Assembly: GCA_021531865.1 (NCBI GenBank)
Contig: JAFBIW010000006.1
Coordinates: forward strand, 62,001-126,000
Reading direction: 5' to 3'
DNA length: 64,000 nucleotides
Origin: Butyricicoccus pullicaecorum
GTDB lineage: Bacteria > Bacillota > Clostridia > Oscillospirales > Butyricicoccaceae
Made by a program: the position numbers and the translations under genes. The notes under the pieces were generated by a model. It saw only the letters and a list, made by a program, of their open reading frames with translations, did no database searches and was not told where the DNA came from. Below are positions 51,105-61,303 of this stretch, piece after piece. Numbering within the stretch: position 1 is the first letter of the stretch; each line of letters starts with the position of its first letter.

Positions 51105-54023
51105 ATGATATGTGAGTTATTTTCTTTCCAAAAACAAGCTGTCAATGATCTGCGCTTTCGCATAGCAATGGCACTTAATAATTATCGTATGCTGAGAATC
51201 CCTCAGGTGGTTTCTTTGCAAGCACCAACAGGATCAGGCAAAACGATTATTATGTCTGCTTTGATTGAAGACATCCTTTTTGGATCTGAACAGTTTACTG
51301 AGCAACAAGATGCAATCTTTGTTTGGCTTTCTGATTCGCCTCAGTTGAACGAGCAATCCAAGCAGAAGATTGAATTGAAGGCAGACAAGATTCGATTGGA
51401 TCAGTGTGTCGTGATTTCAGATGAGTCCTTTGATATGGAAGTCTTGGAAGACGGACACATATATTTTTTAAACACTCAGAAACTCGGCAAAGCTGGTAAT
51501 TTGAGCCGTCATTCCGATACACGTCAATACACGATTTGGGAGACTATCGAGAACACTGCTAGATTAAAATCGGACCGCCTGTATTTCATTATTGACGAAG
51601 CGCATCGTGGTATGCAGGGACGCCAAGCCGGTACTGCTACAACTATTATGCAGAGGTTCATTAAAGGAAGTGCGGAGCATAACCTATCTCCGGTTCCGGT
51701 TGTTATCGGTATGAGTGCAACCGCAGAACGTTTTGATGCTCTGGTAGGTAAGGGAACAAACTCCACTCTGCATAAAGTAATCATTTCACCGGCTCAGGTT
51801 CGGCAGTCCGGTTTGCTTAAGGATCGTATTGTGATCACTTACCCGGAAGATCCGACCAAGCATAGTGATATGGCTGTACTCCAGGCAGCAACTGATGAAT
51901 GGGTGGAAAAGTGTAAGCACTGGTATCAATATACCTATGAGCAACACTACACAAATGTAAATCCTGTGCTCGTAATTCAAGTTTGTGCCGGTTCTGGGAA
52001 AAAGGTTTCTGACACTGATTTGGATGATGTTATTGCAAAAATAGAAGAACGCATGGGTGAGACTTTCAAAGAACATGAGGTGGTCCATACTTTTGGATCG
52101 ACCGGTTCTTTGATGATTCATGGTCTCAATGTTCCTCATATAGAACCTTCTGAAATTGCAGATGACAGACGTATTCGAGTGGTTCTGTTCAAAGAAAATC
52201 TTTCCACTGGTTGGGACTGCCCTCGTGCAGAAACAATGATGTCATTCCGGCGAGCTGAAGATGCAACATATATCGCACAGCTGCTTGGACGAATGGTTCG
52301 AACTCCCCTGCAGTGCCATGTTATGGTTGACGATTTTCTGAACGACGTTCGTCTGTTTCTGCCGTACTTCAACAGGGATACTGTGTCCAAAGTCATTGAT
52401 GAACTGCAGGCTTCTGAAGGTGGCGAGATTCCAACTGTTGTTGATGGGGAGTCTCTTGAACAGCAGACTTATGATACTTGGTCTGTTCACACTCACTCAG
52501 CGAAGAAGAGACAACCGCAACAGACCGAGGGACAGATGAGTCTTTTGGATTATCTGAACGGCTTTGGGGCTGGTCCGACATCTGAACCCACACAAAACCC
52601 TCTCGGAAATGAATTTGTTTCTACCACGGAAGCCGGTAGTCCTGCAGGAAACTCGAATTCGACATCTGCTGCAAGTGTACCAACTGCAGATAATATACCA
52701 GTATCTAACAATGGCGAGGTTCAAACCGGCGAAGAAGCAGATAGCACAACTGCTAATCAGTTCGATTCTAGCAACACAACGGCTGCACTGAATAATTCAG
52801 ATAATGCCTCAGACAACAAACCGGAATTATCGCCGATTGTTCCGCAGTTGTCATTCCTTCCGACTATCGATCGTGAAGGGATCACCAAATTCATCAATGA
52901 GCAGGGCTATCTGACCTATATGGTTCGAAGTGTAAAAATTAATAGCTATCTGAAATCACTGATGAGTTTAGCGGGTCTTCTGACTCAGTTTAACATTTGC
53001 ATAACAGCAACTGACGATGTGAAAAATGACGTTGCTGAGATGATCCATGAATATGTGAACCAGCTGCATAAGGACGGCAAATATGATGCCCTCATGAAGC
53101 AGGTCACGGAGATGAAGCTATCCATGCAGATTTTCGATGTCTTCGGCGAAGTGCTACAGATGGATAATCTAACGGATTTCTTTGCTGCATCGGAAACTGA
53201 TTTGGATCGTCAGTTGCGAGTAGCTGATGCCAAAATGGGTGGTTGTGGTTTCCATCTTGCATATGGACGCAAATATATCGATTTTGATAATCCGACCGCA
53301 TTCAAGATTGATTGCATTCTATTTGCTTTTGATAGCGAATGTATTGCCCAGCTTAATTCATATGCAGAAAAGAAATTCCATGAACTGAACGATCAGTACC
53401 GCAAGTACATTGCAGTTAAACCTGAAAAATGCCGCAAGCAGTACAGCGATATTGTTCGTGATGGTGACGAAATCAGCAAGCATAACTTTGCTCTTCCGGA
53501 AACTATCAGTGCAAAAATCGAATCTGGTGGTACAGAGTTCCGTGATCATCTTTTTGCAAATGCTGCTGGTATTGCAAAGATCAAACTGAATGGATGGGAG
53601 CTGGCTGTTCTTGCTGAGGAGCAAAAGCGCCCGGACTACGTTTGCTGGCTACGAAATCCCCCTCGCCAGTCTTGGTCTTTGTGTATACCTTATGAAATGG
53701 ATGGCAAATGTAAAGAACTCTACCCGGACTTTATCATCGTTCGCCAGGATCCTGAGCTTGGTTACATTGTGGATATCCTTGAGCCGCATAATCCAGACTT
53801 CAAGGATAACCTTGGTAAAGCTAAGGGACTTGCTGAATATGCTGCAAATGAGCCAAGAATTGGCAGAGTCCAGCTTATTCGAATCGGGAAAGACGCAGCT
53901 GGTCAAAATCGTTTCAAACGTCTTGAATTGGCAAAAGGCAGTATTCGAAACAAGGTCATCGCTGCTATCAATACCGATGAACTGGACCACATTTTTGACA
54001 CGGATGGTGTCTTCGAAGATTAA
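51105..54023 (+). CDS. Type III Res-like DEAD/DEAH helicase-nuclease
   Basis: A 972-residue SF2 helicase. Walker A is APTGSGKT (about residues 40-47), the DEAH box is IIDEAHRG (about 163), motif III is GMSATAERF and motif VI-like AQLLGRMVRTP (about 390). A Ser/Thr/Asn-rich segment of about 90 residues (about 480-575) splits the protein. The C-terminus has YPDFIIV (about 873-879) and VDILEPH (about 889-895), a PD-(D/E)xK-like nuclease core in which histidine stands where lysine is usual. Length and pairing with Mod fit a type III Res subunit, which cuts unmodified DNA after translocation. Confidence 0.85.
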   Translation: MICELFSFQKQAVNDLRFRIAMALNNYRMLRIPQVVSLQAPTGSGKTIIMSALIEDILFGSEQFTEQQDAIFVWLSDSPQLNEQSKQKIELKADKIRLDQCVVISDESFDMEVLEDGHIYFLNTQKLGKAGNLSRHSDTRQYTIWETIENTARLKSDRLYFIIDEAHRGMQGRQAGTATTIMQRFIKGSAEHNLSPVPVVIGMSATAERFDALVGKGTNSTLHKVIISPAQVRQSGLLKDRIVITYPEDPTKHSDMAVLQAATDEWVEKCKHWYQYTYEQHYTNVNPVLVIQVCAGSGKKVSDTDLDDVIAKIEERMGETFKEHEVVHTFGSTGSLMIHGLNVPHIEPSEIADDRRIRVVLFKENLSTGWDCPRAETMMSFRRAEDATYIAQLLGRMVRTPLQCHVMVDDFLNDVRLFLPYFNRDTVSKVIDELQASEGGEIPTVVDGESLEQQTYDTWSVHTHSAKKRQPQQTEGQMSLLDYLNGFGAGPTSEPTQNPLGNEFVSTTEAGSPAGNSNSTSAASVPTADNIPVSNNGEVQTGEEADSTTANQFDSSNTTAALNNSDNASDNKPELSPIVPQLSFLPTIDREGITKFINEQGYLTYMVRSVKINSYLKSLMSLAGLLTQFNICITATDDVKNDVAEMIHEYVNQLHKDGKYDALMKQVTEMKLSMQIFDVFGEVLQMDNLTDFFAASETDLDRQLRVADAKMGGCGFHLAYGRKYIDFDNPTAFKIDCILFAFDSECIAQLNSYAEKKFHELNDQYRKYIAVKPEKCRKQYSDIVRDGDEISKHNFALPETISAKIESGGTEFRDHLFANAAGIAKIKLNGWELAVLAEEQKRPDYVCWLRNPPRQSWSLCIPYEMDGKCKELYPDFIIVRQDPELGYIVDILEPHNPDFKDNLGKAKGLAEYAANEPRIGRVQLIRIGKDAAGQNRFKRLELAKGSIRNKVIAAINTDELDHIFDTDGVFED

Positions 54024-54047
54024 TATGAATATAGGTAGGTAATAAAC

Positions 54048-55346
54048 ATGGAACACACAGGTGCTACAAAGGCTCCATACAATTTTATAGACTTATTTGC
54101 TGGAGCTGGTGGATTATCCGAAGGCTTTATCCAGGCGGGTTTTTCACCTATAGCACATGTGGAAATGAACCCGTATGCTGCACAAACATTGGAAACTAGA
54201 ACTGGATACTACTATCTGAAAGAACAAGGGAACCTTGATATCTATTTTGACTACATTAAAGGAAAGATTTCCCGCGACGAATATTTAAAAAATATTCCTG
54301 AAGAACTGTTAAAATCGGTATGTTGTGAGACGATGTCTGACGAAACACTTCCCGGACTGTTCGATACAATCGATGACATTCTTACGGAAAAAGGCATTGA
54401 AAAGGTAGATGTTATCATTGGCGGTCCTCCCTGCCAAGCGTATTCTTTGGTGGGAAGGGCTCAAAGCAGTCATATGGAAAATCCAATGGCTACGGATCCG
54501 AGAAACGATCTCTACAAGCTTTATGCAAAGTTTCTCAAAAAGTATCAGCCCAAAATGTTTGTGTTTGAAAATGTCATGGGCATTCTATCTGCTAACGGCG
54601 GTGCTACTTGGATGAAAGTTCAGGAAGCACTTCGGGCTGTTGGATATGAAATTGAATGCCATGAACAGAATTCCAAAAATTTTGGCGTGTTACAGAGCCG
54701 CAGAAGAATGATCATTGTTGGATGGCTTAAGGATAGTGGCCTTTCTTATCCGCAGTTTGAGAAAAAGACTTCGAATGCTACAGTATATGATATTCTTATG
54801 GACTTACCGGCTTTACATCCAGGCGAACAAGCTGCCGAGTATGCTTCTGTAGAAGCCAGCGAATATCTCAAAGAAACAGGTATTCGTAAAGAGAGTGATG
54901 TTTTAACACACCATTGTGCAAGACCTAATAAACCTCGTGATATCGAGATTTACAAAAGAACAATTGAACTTTGGAATGATGGTCATAAACGCCTAAATTA
55001 CAATGACCTTCCGGATGAGTTAAAAACTCATAAAAACCGGAAATCATTTTTGGATCGATTCAAAGTCGTCGAAGGCGATGAGGCATGTTGTCATACCATG
55101 CTGGCTCATATTTCTAAGGATGGTCATTATTTCATCCATCCTGATATCAACCAGCACCGTTCAATCACAGTAAGAGAAGCTGCTCGTATTCAATCGTTCC
55201 CAGATGATTATTATTTTGAGGGCCCTAGAACTGCTCAGTTTGTGCAGATTGGTAATGCTGTTCCTACGTTGATGGCGAAAGGAATTGCAGAAGGAATAGC
55301 CAGAGAGCTAAACCTGGAGGAAAGTGATGGAAAATCTCCTACTTGA
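54048..55346 (+). CDS. DNA cytosine-5 methyltransferase (DrmMII-like)
   Basis: A 432-residue C5 methyltransferase with all key motifs: FAGAGGLSEGF (motif I, about residues 14-24), GGPPCQAYS with the catalytic Cys (about 126-134), ENVMG (about 173), QSRRR (about 214), and RIQSFPDDY plus QIGNAVP at the C-terminus. In class 2 DISARM such an enzyme marks host DNA as self. It lies between the Res-like gene and a SNF2 helicase and overlaps the latter by 20 bases. The recognised sequence is unknown. A short extra segment after motif I (about residues 45-100) makes it longer than simple C5 enzymes. Confidence 0.92.
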   Translation: MEHTGATKAPYNFIDLFAGAGGLSEGFIQAGFSPIAHVEMNPYAAQTLETRTGYYYLKEQGNLDIYFDYIKGKISRDEYLKNIPEELLKSVCCETMSDETLPGLFDTIDDILTEKGIEKVDVIIGGPPCQAYSLVGRAQSSHMENPMATDPRNDLYKLYAKFLKKYQPKMFVFENVMGILSANGGATWMKVQEALRAVGYEIECHEQNSKNFGVLQSRRRMIIVGWLKDSGLSYPQFEKKTSNATVYDILMDLPALHPGEQAAEYASVEASEYLKETGIRKESDVLTHHCARPNKPRDIEIYKRTIELWNDGHKRLNYNDLPDELKTHKNRKSFLDRFKVVEGDEACCHTMLAHISKDGHYFIHPDINQHRSITVREAARIQSFPDDYYFEGPRTAQFVQIGNAVPTLMAKGIAEGIARELNLEESDGKSPT

Positions 55347-57942
55347 ACAATATAGCTTGTACAAAAAACAACAGTTGGCAGAATCTCCGTTTAAGTGTTT
55401 GCTGAACGCAGATATCGAACCAAATCCTCACCAAATTAATGCCTTCTGTGCAGCAATCCAAGCTTTGAAAACTGGAGGAATAATTCTGGCGGACGAGGTT
55501 GGTTTAGGAAAGACTATTGAGGCTGGCCTTGTTCTGAATTACGTTATTGATTCAGGGGCTAAAAAGGTGCTCATATCTCTCCCTGCCACCTTAAGAAAAC
55601 AGTGGGAAGTTGAACTATTAGAGAAATTCAGACGCCAGGCAATCATTCTTGATCGATATACGGTTGAGCATGACCGCGTCAATATTCAGCGGCGCCTCGA
55701 GAACCAGAACGAGTTAAGTATTGTTATTGCATCATACGATTATTCCTCAAAACTAATAAAAAGATTCCCGCAGGTAAAATGGGATTTTCTCATTATCGAT
55801 GAGGCCCATAATCTTAGAAATGTATTTCATGGAACAAAGAGAGCAAAGAATCTCTATGATCTTACAAAAGGAATTCCAAAAATTCTACTCACAGCAACAC
55901 CTTTACAGAATTCGCTGACAGATCTACACGGATTGGTGTCCTTTATTGATCCACGAATTTTCGGATCTGAGAAGGTATTCAACAGACGATTTGTTGAAGG
56001 TGGAGACTATGAGGAATTAAAACAGGAACTCCTGCCTGTGCTGTACCGCACGCTTCGTAGAGATGTTGGAAAGTATATGTCTTTTAGTAAGAGGACCTGC
56101 GTTACGGTGGATTTCCATCTGAGCCAAGACGAAAAAGAGCTTTATGATGCGACAAATGCTTTCCTTCGGCGTGACACGTTGTATTCTATTCCTACAGCCA
56201 ATCGCGGGCTAATTATATTGGTTATTCGTAAGCTCCTTGCATCTTCTAGCTTTGCACTGGTCGAGACTTTCGAAGTGCTTGAGAAACGTCTTGAGAAACT
56301 GTATGAAGGAACAAAATCTGCATACGCTCAAGAAGGATTTGACCTGTTCTGGGGATTTGTCGAGGATGAAATCGATGAGGATGGATTCAATGAATATGAT
56401 GACGAAGAAACCGCAGAGAAAAAGCAGGCCATTCAGGCGGAGCTCAAAATAGTAAGGAGCATTCTTGATCTGGCTCGAAGCATAAAGACAAACGCTAAGA
56501 TTAATGCATTAAAGGATGCATTGACATCGGCATTTTCTCATCAAATATCTGAAGGCCTTGCTGAGAAAGCTGTTGTGTTCACTGAATCCAAGCGTACACA
56601 GAAATACATCGCCGCTGAACTCAGGAAATCCGGGTACAGTGAGGAGGATATTCTTCTCTTTAATGGCGATTTTGATGATGCCATGACAAAAGAAATCTAT
56701 AGAGCATGGCAAGTAAAGAATTTTGGGAAAACAAATTATGGCAAAAGCGTAGAGTATAAACACGCAATTGTCGATTATTTCAAATCCCATGCAAAGGTAT
56801 TGATTGTAACGGACGCTGGTTCTGAAGGCTTAAATCTTCAATTCTGTAATACCATTATCAACTACGATCTGCCTTGGAACCCGCAAAAAATTGAGCAGAG
56901 AATCGGGCGTTGCCATCGATATGGGCAAACACACGACGTAGTAGCTATCAACCTGTTAAATACTGACAACGAGGCGGATAGACGCGTGTACGACATTCTC
57001 TCTAAAAAGTTTGAATTATTCGAGGGTGTATTTGGCGCGTCGGATGTTGCGCTTGGTGCATTGGAATCCGGCGTAAGCTTTGAAAAGCGCATTCTAGATA
57101 TTTACCAGAATTGTAAGAATATAACAGAAGTCAGAAAAGCATTCGCTGCATTGAATCGTCAGTTGGATTTGAAGAAGAATGCCCATGCAGCAGAATTACG
57201 CTCCATTCTTCTTACAGAGAGTAAAGAAGCAAAAGGCGAATCGTTAGAAAAAACAAAAGCAGATATTGATAAATATCTGCGGGATGTTGAATATTGGAAT
57301 CAGTTTGCAGAACCAGAGATGGAACGGAAAATGTATTATTGGCAGATTGACAACTGGGGAGAAAGAGTATTTGGTTCACATGGATCCCTATTTCTTGGTG
57401 CTTTCTTGGACAATACAAAGCTACTCTTCCCTGTACTATTACTCTGTGATGAGAATGGTGAATACATCAATTTCTCGGAAGATGATATTGTTTCCGCGTT
57501 AGAAGAAGCTGATGACGAGGATGTTAGGTTCTTTAATCCCTCAGAAACTGAGAAAGCAAAATTCGCGAGGATTTATGACCGTTTAATTGCAGAAGTACGT
57601 ACTCAACATGATAAGACAGTTGCACCTATTCTTTCGTATAACCAGAGAAAAATTGAAAACTGGGTCGCTGTGCAACTGGAGCAGCTACAAGTACAACTCG
57701 GTGATGCTAAGAAAGAAGTTGAAGAACTCATTTTTGCTGAAATGATGGCCACCGATACTTTAGAAAAAAAGGATATTCGAAAGAAGATTGCCGAGGCTAA
57801 GAAACGGATGGACAAATTTCAGAGAGAGCTCCCCAAACGGCAGAAAGAAATCCAAAATGAAGCCCAAGTTGAGATTGACAATTTTAATCGGTCACAGGCC
57901 ATTAACCCAATACTTTTAATCAACATTGTACTGAAGTTCTAA
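55327..57942 (+). CDS. drmD: SNF2-family helicase (DrmD-like)
   Basis: An 871-residue SNF2/RapA-type translocase. ADEVGLGKTIEAG (about residues 53-65) is the P-loop, DEAHNLRN (about 158-165) the DEAH box, LTATPLQNSLTDL motif III, and NYDLPWNPQKIEQRIGRCHRYGQ (about 513-535) the C-terminal helicase motifs. Coiled-coil segments occupy the last 130 residues. A SNF2 protein next to drmA-drmB-drmC is the hallmark of class 1 DISARM. ATG 55327 follows GGAGG at six bases; GTG 55324 is too close. Symbol given by context and motif pattern. Confidence 0.82.
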   Translation: MENLLLEQYSLYKKQQLAESPFKCLLNADIEPNPHQINAFCAAIQALKTGGIILADEVGLGKTIEAGLVLNYVIDSGAKKVLISLPATLRKQWEVELLEKFRRQAIILDRYTVEHDRVNIQRRLENQNELSIVIASYDYSSKLIKRFPQVKWDFLIIDEAHNLRNVFHGTKRAKNLYDLTKGIPKILLTATPLQNSLTDLHGLVSFIDPRIFGSEKVFNRRFVEGGDYEELKQELLPVLYRTLRRDVGKYMSFSKRTCVTVDFHLSQDEKELYDATNAFLRRDTLYSIPTANRGLIILVIRKLLASSSFALVETFEVLEKRLEKLYEGTKSAYAQEGFDLFWGFVEDEIDEDGFNEYDDEETAEKKQAIQAELKIVRSILDLARSIKTNAKINALKDALTSAFSHQISEGLAEKAVVFTESKRTQKYIAAELRKSGYSEEDILLFNGDFDDAMTKEIYRAWQVKNFGKTNYGKSVEYKHAIVDYFKSHAKVLIVTDAGSEGLNLQFCNTIINYDLPWNPQKIEQRIGRCHRYGQTHDVVAINLLNTDNEADRRVYDILSKKFELFEGVFGASDVALGALESGVSFEKRILDIYQNCKNITEVRKAFAALNRQLDLKKNAHAAELRSILLTESKEAKGESLEKTKADIDKYLRDVEYWNQFAEPEMERKMYYWQIDNWGERVFGSHGSLFLGAFLDNTKLLFPVLLLCDENGEYINFSEDDIVSALEEADDEDVRFFNPSETEKAKFARIYDRLIAEVRTQHDKTVAPILSYNQRKIENWVAVQLEQLQVQLGDAKKEVEELIFAEMMATDTLEKKDIRKKIAEAKKRMDKFQRELPKRQKEIQNEAQVEIDNFNRSQAINPILLINIVLKF

Positions 57943-57955
57943 TAGGAGGCACCAG

Positions 57956-60900
57956 ATGGCAGATAGATTTAAATTCGCTGAGGTACGCCAGCAAGTAATT
58001 GAAATGTTGAAGACAGACTTGCTGGGTCCGAGCTGCGAAAATGAAATACTGAGTCAAAATCCTAGGTTTGAGTATATCGTTGGTATGCTTGCGCCTCAAA
58101 CAAGCGAGGATGATGGTTCAAATGAACAAGAAATTGATGCCGATGTCTCTTTTGATGGTGATGCAGATTATACTGCGGGTGAAGAAGATGATAATGAACC
58201 TATATCTGCAAATCGATTTACCACTCCGTCTTCAATCGGTATTAGCTTTTATTTGGAGAACAAAACAAACTCGTTCAATATAGATGTGTCTTGGGGCGAT
58301 TACTCTAAGGCAACTGAAAAAGCCGTCAACAAAGAAGGCAAAGAAATCAGTGTAAATACATATACGCGTCATCCCCAGAAGGAAACGGCTTCAATCGACT
58401 TACAGGCATTCGCAAAGAGCACCGAGATTTCCTTGGTGTGCGATTCGAATGTGGTTCTGCATATTTCTAAAATTGGCCTAAAGCAAGGATATACACTGAT
58501 AACAGCCTATATCATTAATAGACGCAAAAATCCCGAAAGCGATGTTGCCGGAATGATGTTCCAGGTAAATTTACGCGCATACTCTCAGGATGATTCGGAT
58601 ATTTTTGTTGCGGAACATATTTGCAGAAAGCTCCTTGCAGTTGATGAATTCTATTTTGCGCAGCGTCCTATTTTAGGAAGAGGCCGTGGTTGTGCTGCAA
58701 CATGGAGAGCTAACAAAAATGGTCGTGCTGCAGAAATTACATCTTCTTTTATTCCAGAATATGAATTTCCTGGTGTAAGTGCCGCTCTGGAAGGATTTGA
58801 TCCATTCTACTTCTCTATGCGGACATTGTCTTTTACAAAAAAGAAAGATGAAATAATTGCCAGATTAAATGTCCTAGCAGACTCCTATGATTCTTGGATT
58901 CAGAAGAAGCTGGTGCACGATTCAAAAATGGATGATGCTAAGTTCAAGAATGAAATAGGCAATTCAATTATTGAAAAATGCGAAGAGGCACTTGGCCGAA
59001 TCCGGGCTGGAATTCAGCTGCTGGTTGACGACAATGTCGCCTTTGATGCGTTCTGCTTTATGAACCGTGTCATGATCTTGCAGAGAAACATTATGAACTT
59101 CTCAAAGAAACATGGTGCGGGCATTGAATGCAGCTTTACTGATTTTGTAGATCCCAGAAAACCAGAAAATAATTTTGGTTGGAGACCGTTCCAGATTGCC
59201 TTTATTCTCATGAATTTGATGGCGATTGTTGATCCGGAACACGATGACCGTGAAGTCGTGGATCTTCTTTACTTCCCAACCGGCGGTGGTAAAACTGAAG
59301 CATACCTGGGGCTTATGGCATTTGTTATTGCCAATAGAAGACTGCGTTCAAAAAAAGATGATGAATACAATCGTGACGGCGGTGTAACGGCAATTTTACG
59401 TTATACCCTGCGTCTGCTTACGACTCAGCAAAGAGATCGAATCACTAAGATGATTCTGGCGGCAGAGATGATCCGTATGAAGGAATATCCTAAATACGGA
59501 AAAGAACCCATTAGTATTGGCTTCTGGGTTGGTGGTGGAGTAACTCCAAACACGTTTGAAGAACTGAAAGAGGATCCTGAAGATCCGGCGAAAACAAGAG
59601 CTGCAAGAAGCAAAAAGAATTCCATTTACAAGCAACTCTTAACTTGCCCGTTCTGCGGAAAACCTCTTACCGAGGAAAACTTCTATATCGATATTCCAAC
59701 AAAATCGGTCAGTGTATATTGCTCTGACAAAATGTGCATGTATTACAAATACAAGCCAAGCAATAAGATGAAAATCCCGGTTTACTTAGTTGATGAGGAA
59801 ATCTATGCGAAGTGCCCGACCATCATTCTTTCCACAGTGGATAAGTTTGCTCGCTTGCCTTGGGATGTCAATACAAATGCACTGTTCGGACGTGTTGACA
59901 GAGTATGCAGCAGAGATGGTTATGTTGCTATTGGAGCTGATCACTCCCGTCATAACCGGACAGAGGAACTTCCAACATCTACTCTTACGCCGATAAAGCC
60001 TTTCTTGCCCCCTGAATTAATCATCCAGGATGAGCTGCACCTTATTACTGGTCCACTGGGAACAATATATGGTGCTTATGAAACGGTAATCGAAGATTTG
60101 TGTTCTTATTCTCTTGGAACAAAGAAAATCAAACCAAAGTATGTGGTGTCAACAGCTACAATCAAAAATGCATCTGAGCAAACCAAATGCCTGTATGGAC
60201 GAAATGTCACAGCGCAGTTTCCTCCGAACGGTTTCGAAATAGGGGATAGTTTTTTTATTCGAGAAGTTCCTGTAGATCAGGATCCGTTTAGAAAATATGT
60301 GGGTGTTTGTGCGCCCGGTCAGTCTGTGAAGACTGCTTTACTGCGTACATATTCCATAATACTGCAAAGCGCATATACGCTTGCCCAAGAAGAAGAATGT
60401 AAAGAATTCATCGATCCTTACTACACCCTTGTTGGTTACTACAACAGTATCCGTGAGCTTGGCGGCGCAGTACGCCTGCTTCAAGATGACATTCCTGACA
60501 GAATACAGCGTATTAAGAAGAAATATGGAATGGGTAAGCAACGTTTCCTCAATCATAAGGTAGAAATTACATCACGTATGTCCTCTTATGATATTCCGAA
60601 GAAACTGAGCCAGCTGGAAACACCATATACATCAAAAGATTGTTTGGATACTGCCATAGCAACAAACATGATTGCTGTTGGTATGGATGTTGATCGACTT
60701 GGACTAATGGTCGTAACTGGTCAACCCAAACAGAATTCTGAATATATTCAGGCTACCAGTCGTATTGGCCGTTCTTACCCTGGCTTAGTTGTAACGCTTT
60801 ATAACCCGTATCGTCCTCGTGACTTGTCTCATTATGAGAACTTTACCGGTTATCATTCCCAGCTTTATCGCTTTGTTGAAGGAACTACGGCAACACCATT

Positions 60901-61297
60901 CTCGGCCAGAGCCAGAGACCGAGTGCTACATGCGTTGGTAATTTCCGCAATTCGTCTACGCTATCCTGATTTTGCTAACAATGATGGTGCTGCAATTATC
61001 TCACAGTTGACTGAAGAACAGCTTAGTGAAGTCAAGGACCTTATTCTTGATCGCTTAAATATCATAAAGCCTTCGGCAAAAGCAGATGCCAAGCATGAAA
61101 TTGATGATTTTGTAAGCAACTGGAAGCTATTAGCTACGCAGCCTAAAGGTCTAAAATACTATGTCTTTAAGACTGATAAGTATAATCGCTTAATGAACAG
61201 CTATGGCGAAGTGTGCACTGATTTTGAAAAGGCAACTCTCCGCTCAATGAGAGAGGTCGAAAGTGCAGCCAACATGTTTTACTACACGGAGGAATAA
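57956..61297 (+). CDS. drmA: DISARM helicase DrmA
   Basis: An 1113-residue protein. The first 400 residues have no named fold; an acidic part lies at about 50-80. Then come Walker A LLYFPTGGGKTEAYLGL (about residues 435-451), a cysteine cluster CPFCGKPL...CSDKMC (about 563-597) probably binding zinc, IIQDELHLITGPLG (Walker B, about 687-700), and the C-terminal helicase block GMDVDRLGLMVV to YIQATSRIGRSYPG (about 908-942). This layout is typical of DrmA, which with DrmB forms the core DISARM complex acting on incoming phage DNA. AGGAGGC precedes the ATG. Confidence 0.9.
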   Translation: MADRFKFAEVRQQVIEMLKTDLLGPSCENEILSQNPRFEYIVGMLAPQTSEDDGSNEQEIDADVSFDGDADYTAGEEDDNEPISANRFTTPSSIGISFYLENKTNSFNIDVSWGDYSKATEKAVNKEGKEISVNTYTRHPQKETASIDLQAFAKSTEISLVCDSNVVLHISKIGLKQGYTLITAYIINRRKNPESDVAGMMFQVNLRAYSQDDSDIFVAEHICRKLLAVDEFYFAQRPILGRGRGCAATWRANKNGRAAEITSSFIPEYEFPGVSAALEGFDPFYFSMRTLSFTKKKDEIIARLNVLADSYDSWIQKKLVHDSKMDDAKFKNEIGNSIIEKCEEALGRIRAGIQLLVDDNVAFDAFCFMNRVMILQRNIMNFSKKHGAGIECSFTDFVDPRKPENNFGWRPFQIAFILMNLMAIVDPEHDDREVVDLLYFPTGGGKTEAYLGLMAFVIANRRLRSKKDDEYNRDGGVTAILRYTLRLLTTQQRDRITKMILAAEMIRMKEYPKYGKEPISIGFWVGGGVTPNTFEELKEDPEDPAKTRAARSKKNSIYKQLLTCPFCGKPLTEENFYIDIPTKSVSVYCSDKMCMYYKYKPSNKMKIPVYLVDEEIYAKCPTIILSTVDKFARLPWDVNTNALFGRVDRVCSRDGYVAIGADHSRHNRTEELPTSTLTPIKPFLPPELIIQDELHLITGPLGTIYGAYETVIEDLCSYSLGTKKIKPKYVVSTATIKNASEQTKCLYGRNVTAQFPPNGFEIGDSFFIREVPVDQDPFRKYVGVCAPGQSVKTALLRTYSIILQSAYTLAQEEECKEFIDPYYTLVGYYNSIRELGGAVRLLQDDIPDRIQRIKKKYGMGKQRFLNHKVEITSRMSSYDIPKKLSQLETPYTSKDCLDTAIATNMIAVGMDVDRLGLMVVTGQPKQNSEYIQATSRIGRSYPGLVVTLYNPYRPRDLSHYENFTGYHSQLYRFVEGTTATPFSARARDRVLHALVISAIRLRYPDFANNDGAAIISQLTEEQLSEVKDLILDRLNIIKPSAKADAKHEIDDFVSNWKLLATQPKGLKYYVFKTDKYNRLMNSYGEVCTDFEKATLRSMREVESAANMFYYTEE

Positions 61298-61303
61298 AAG
61301 CCT

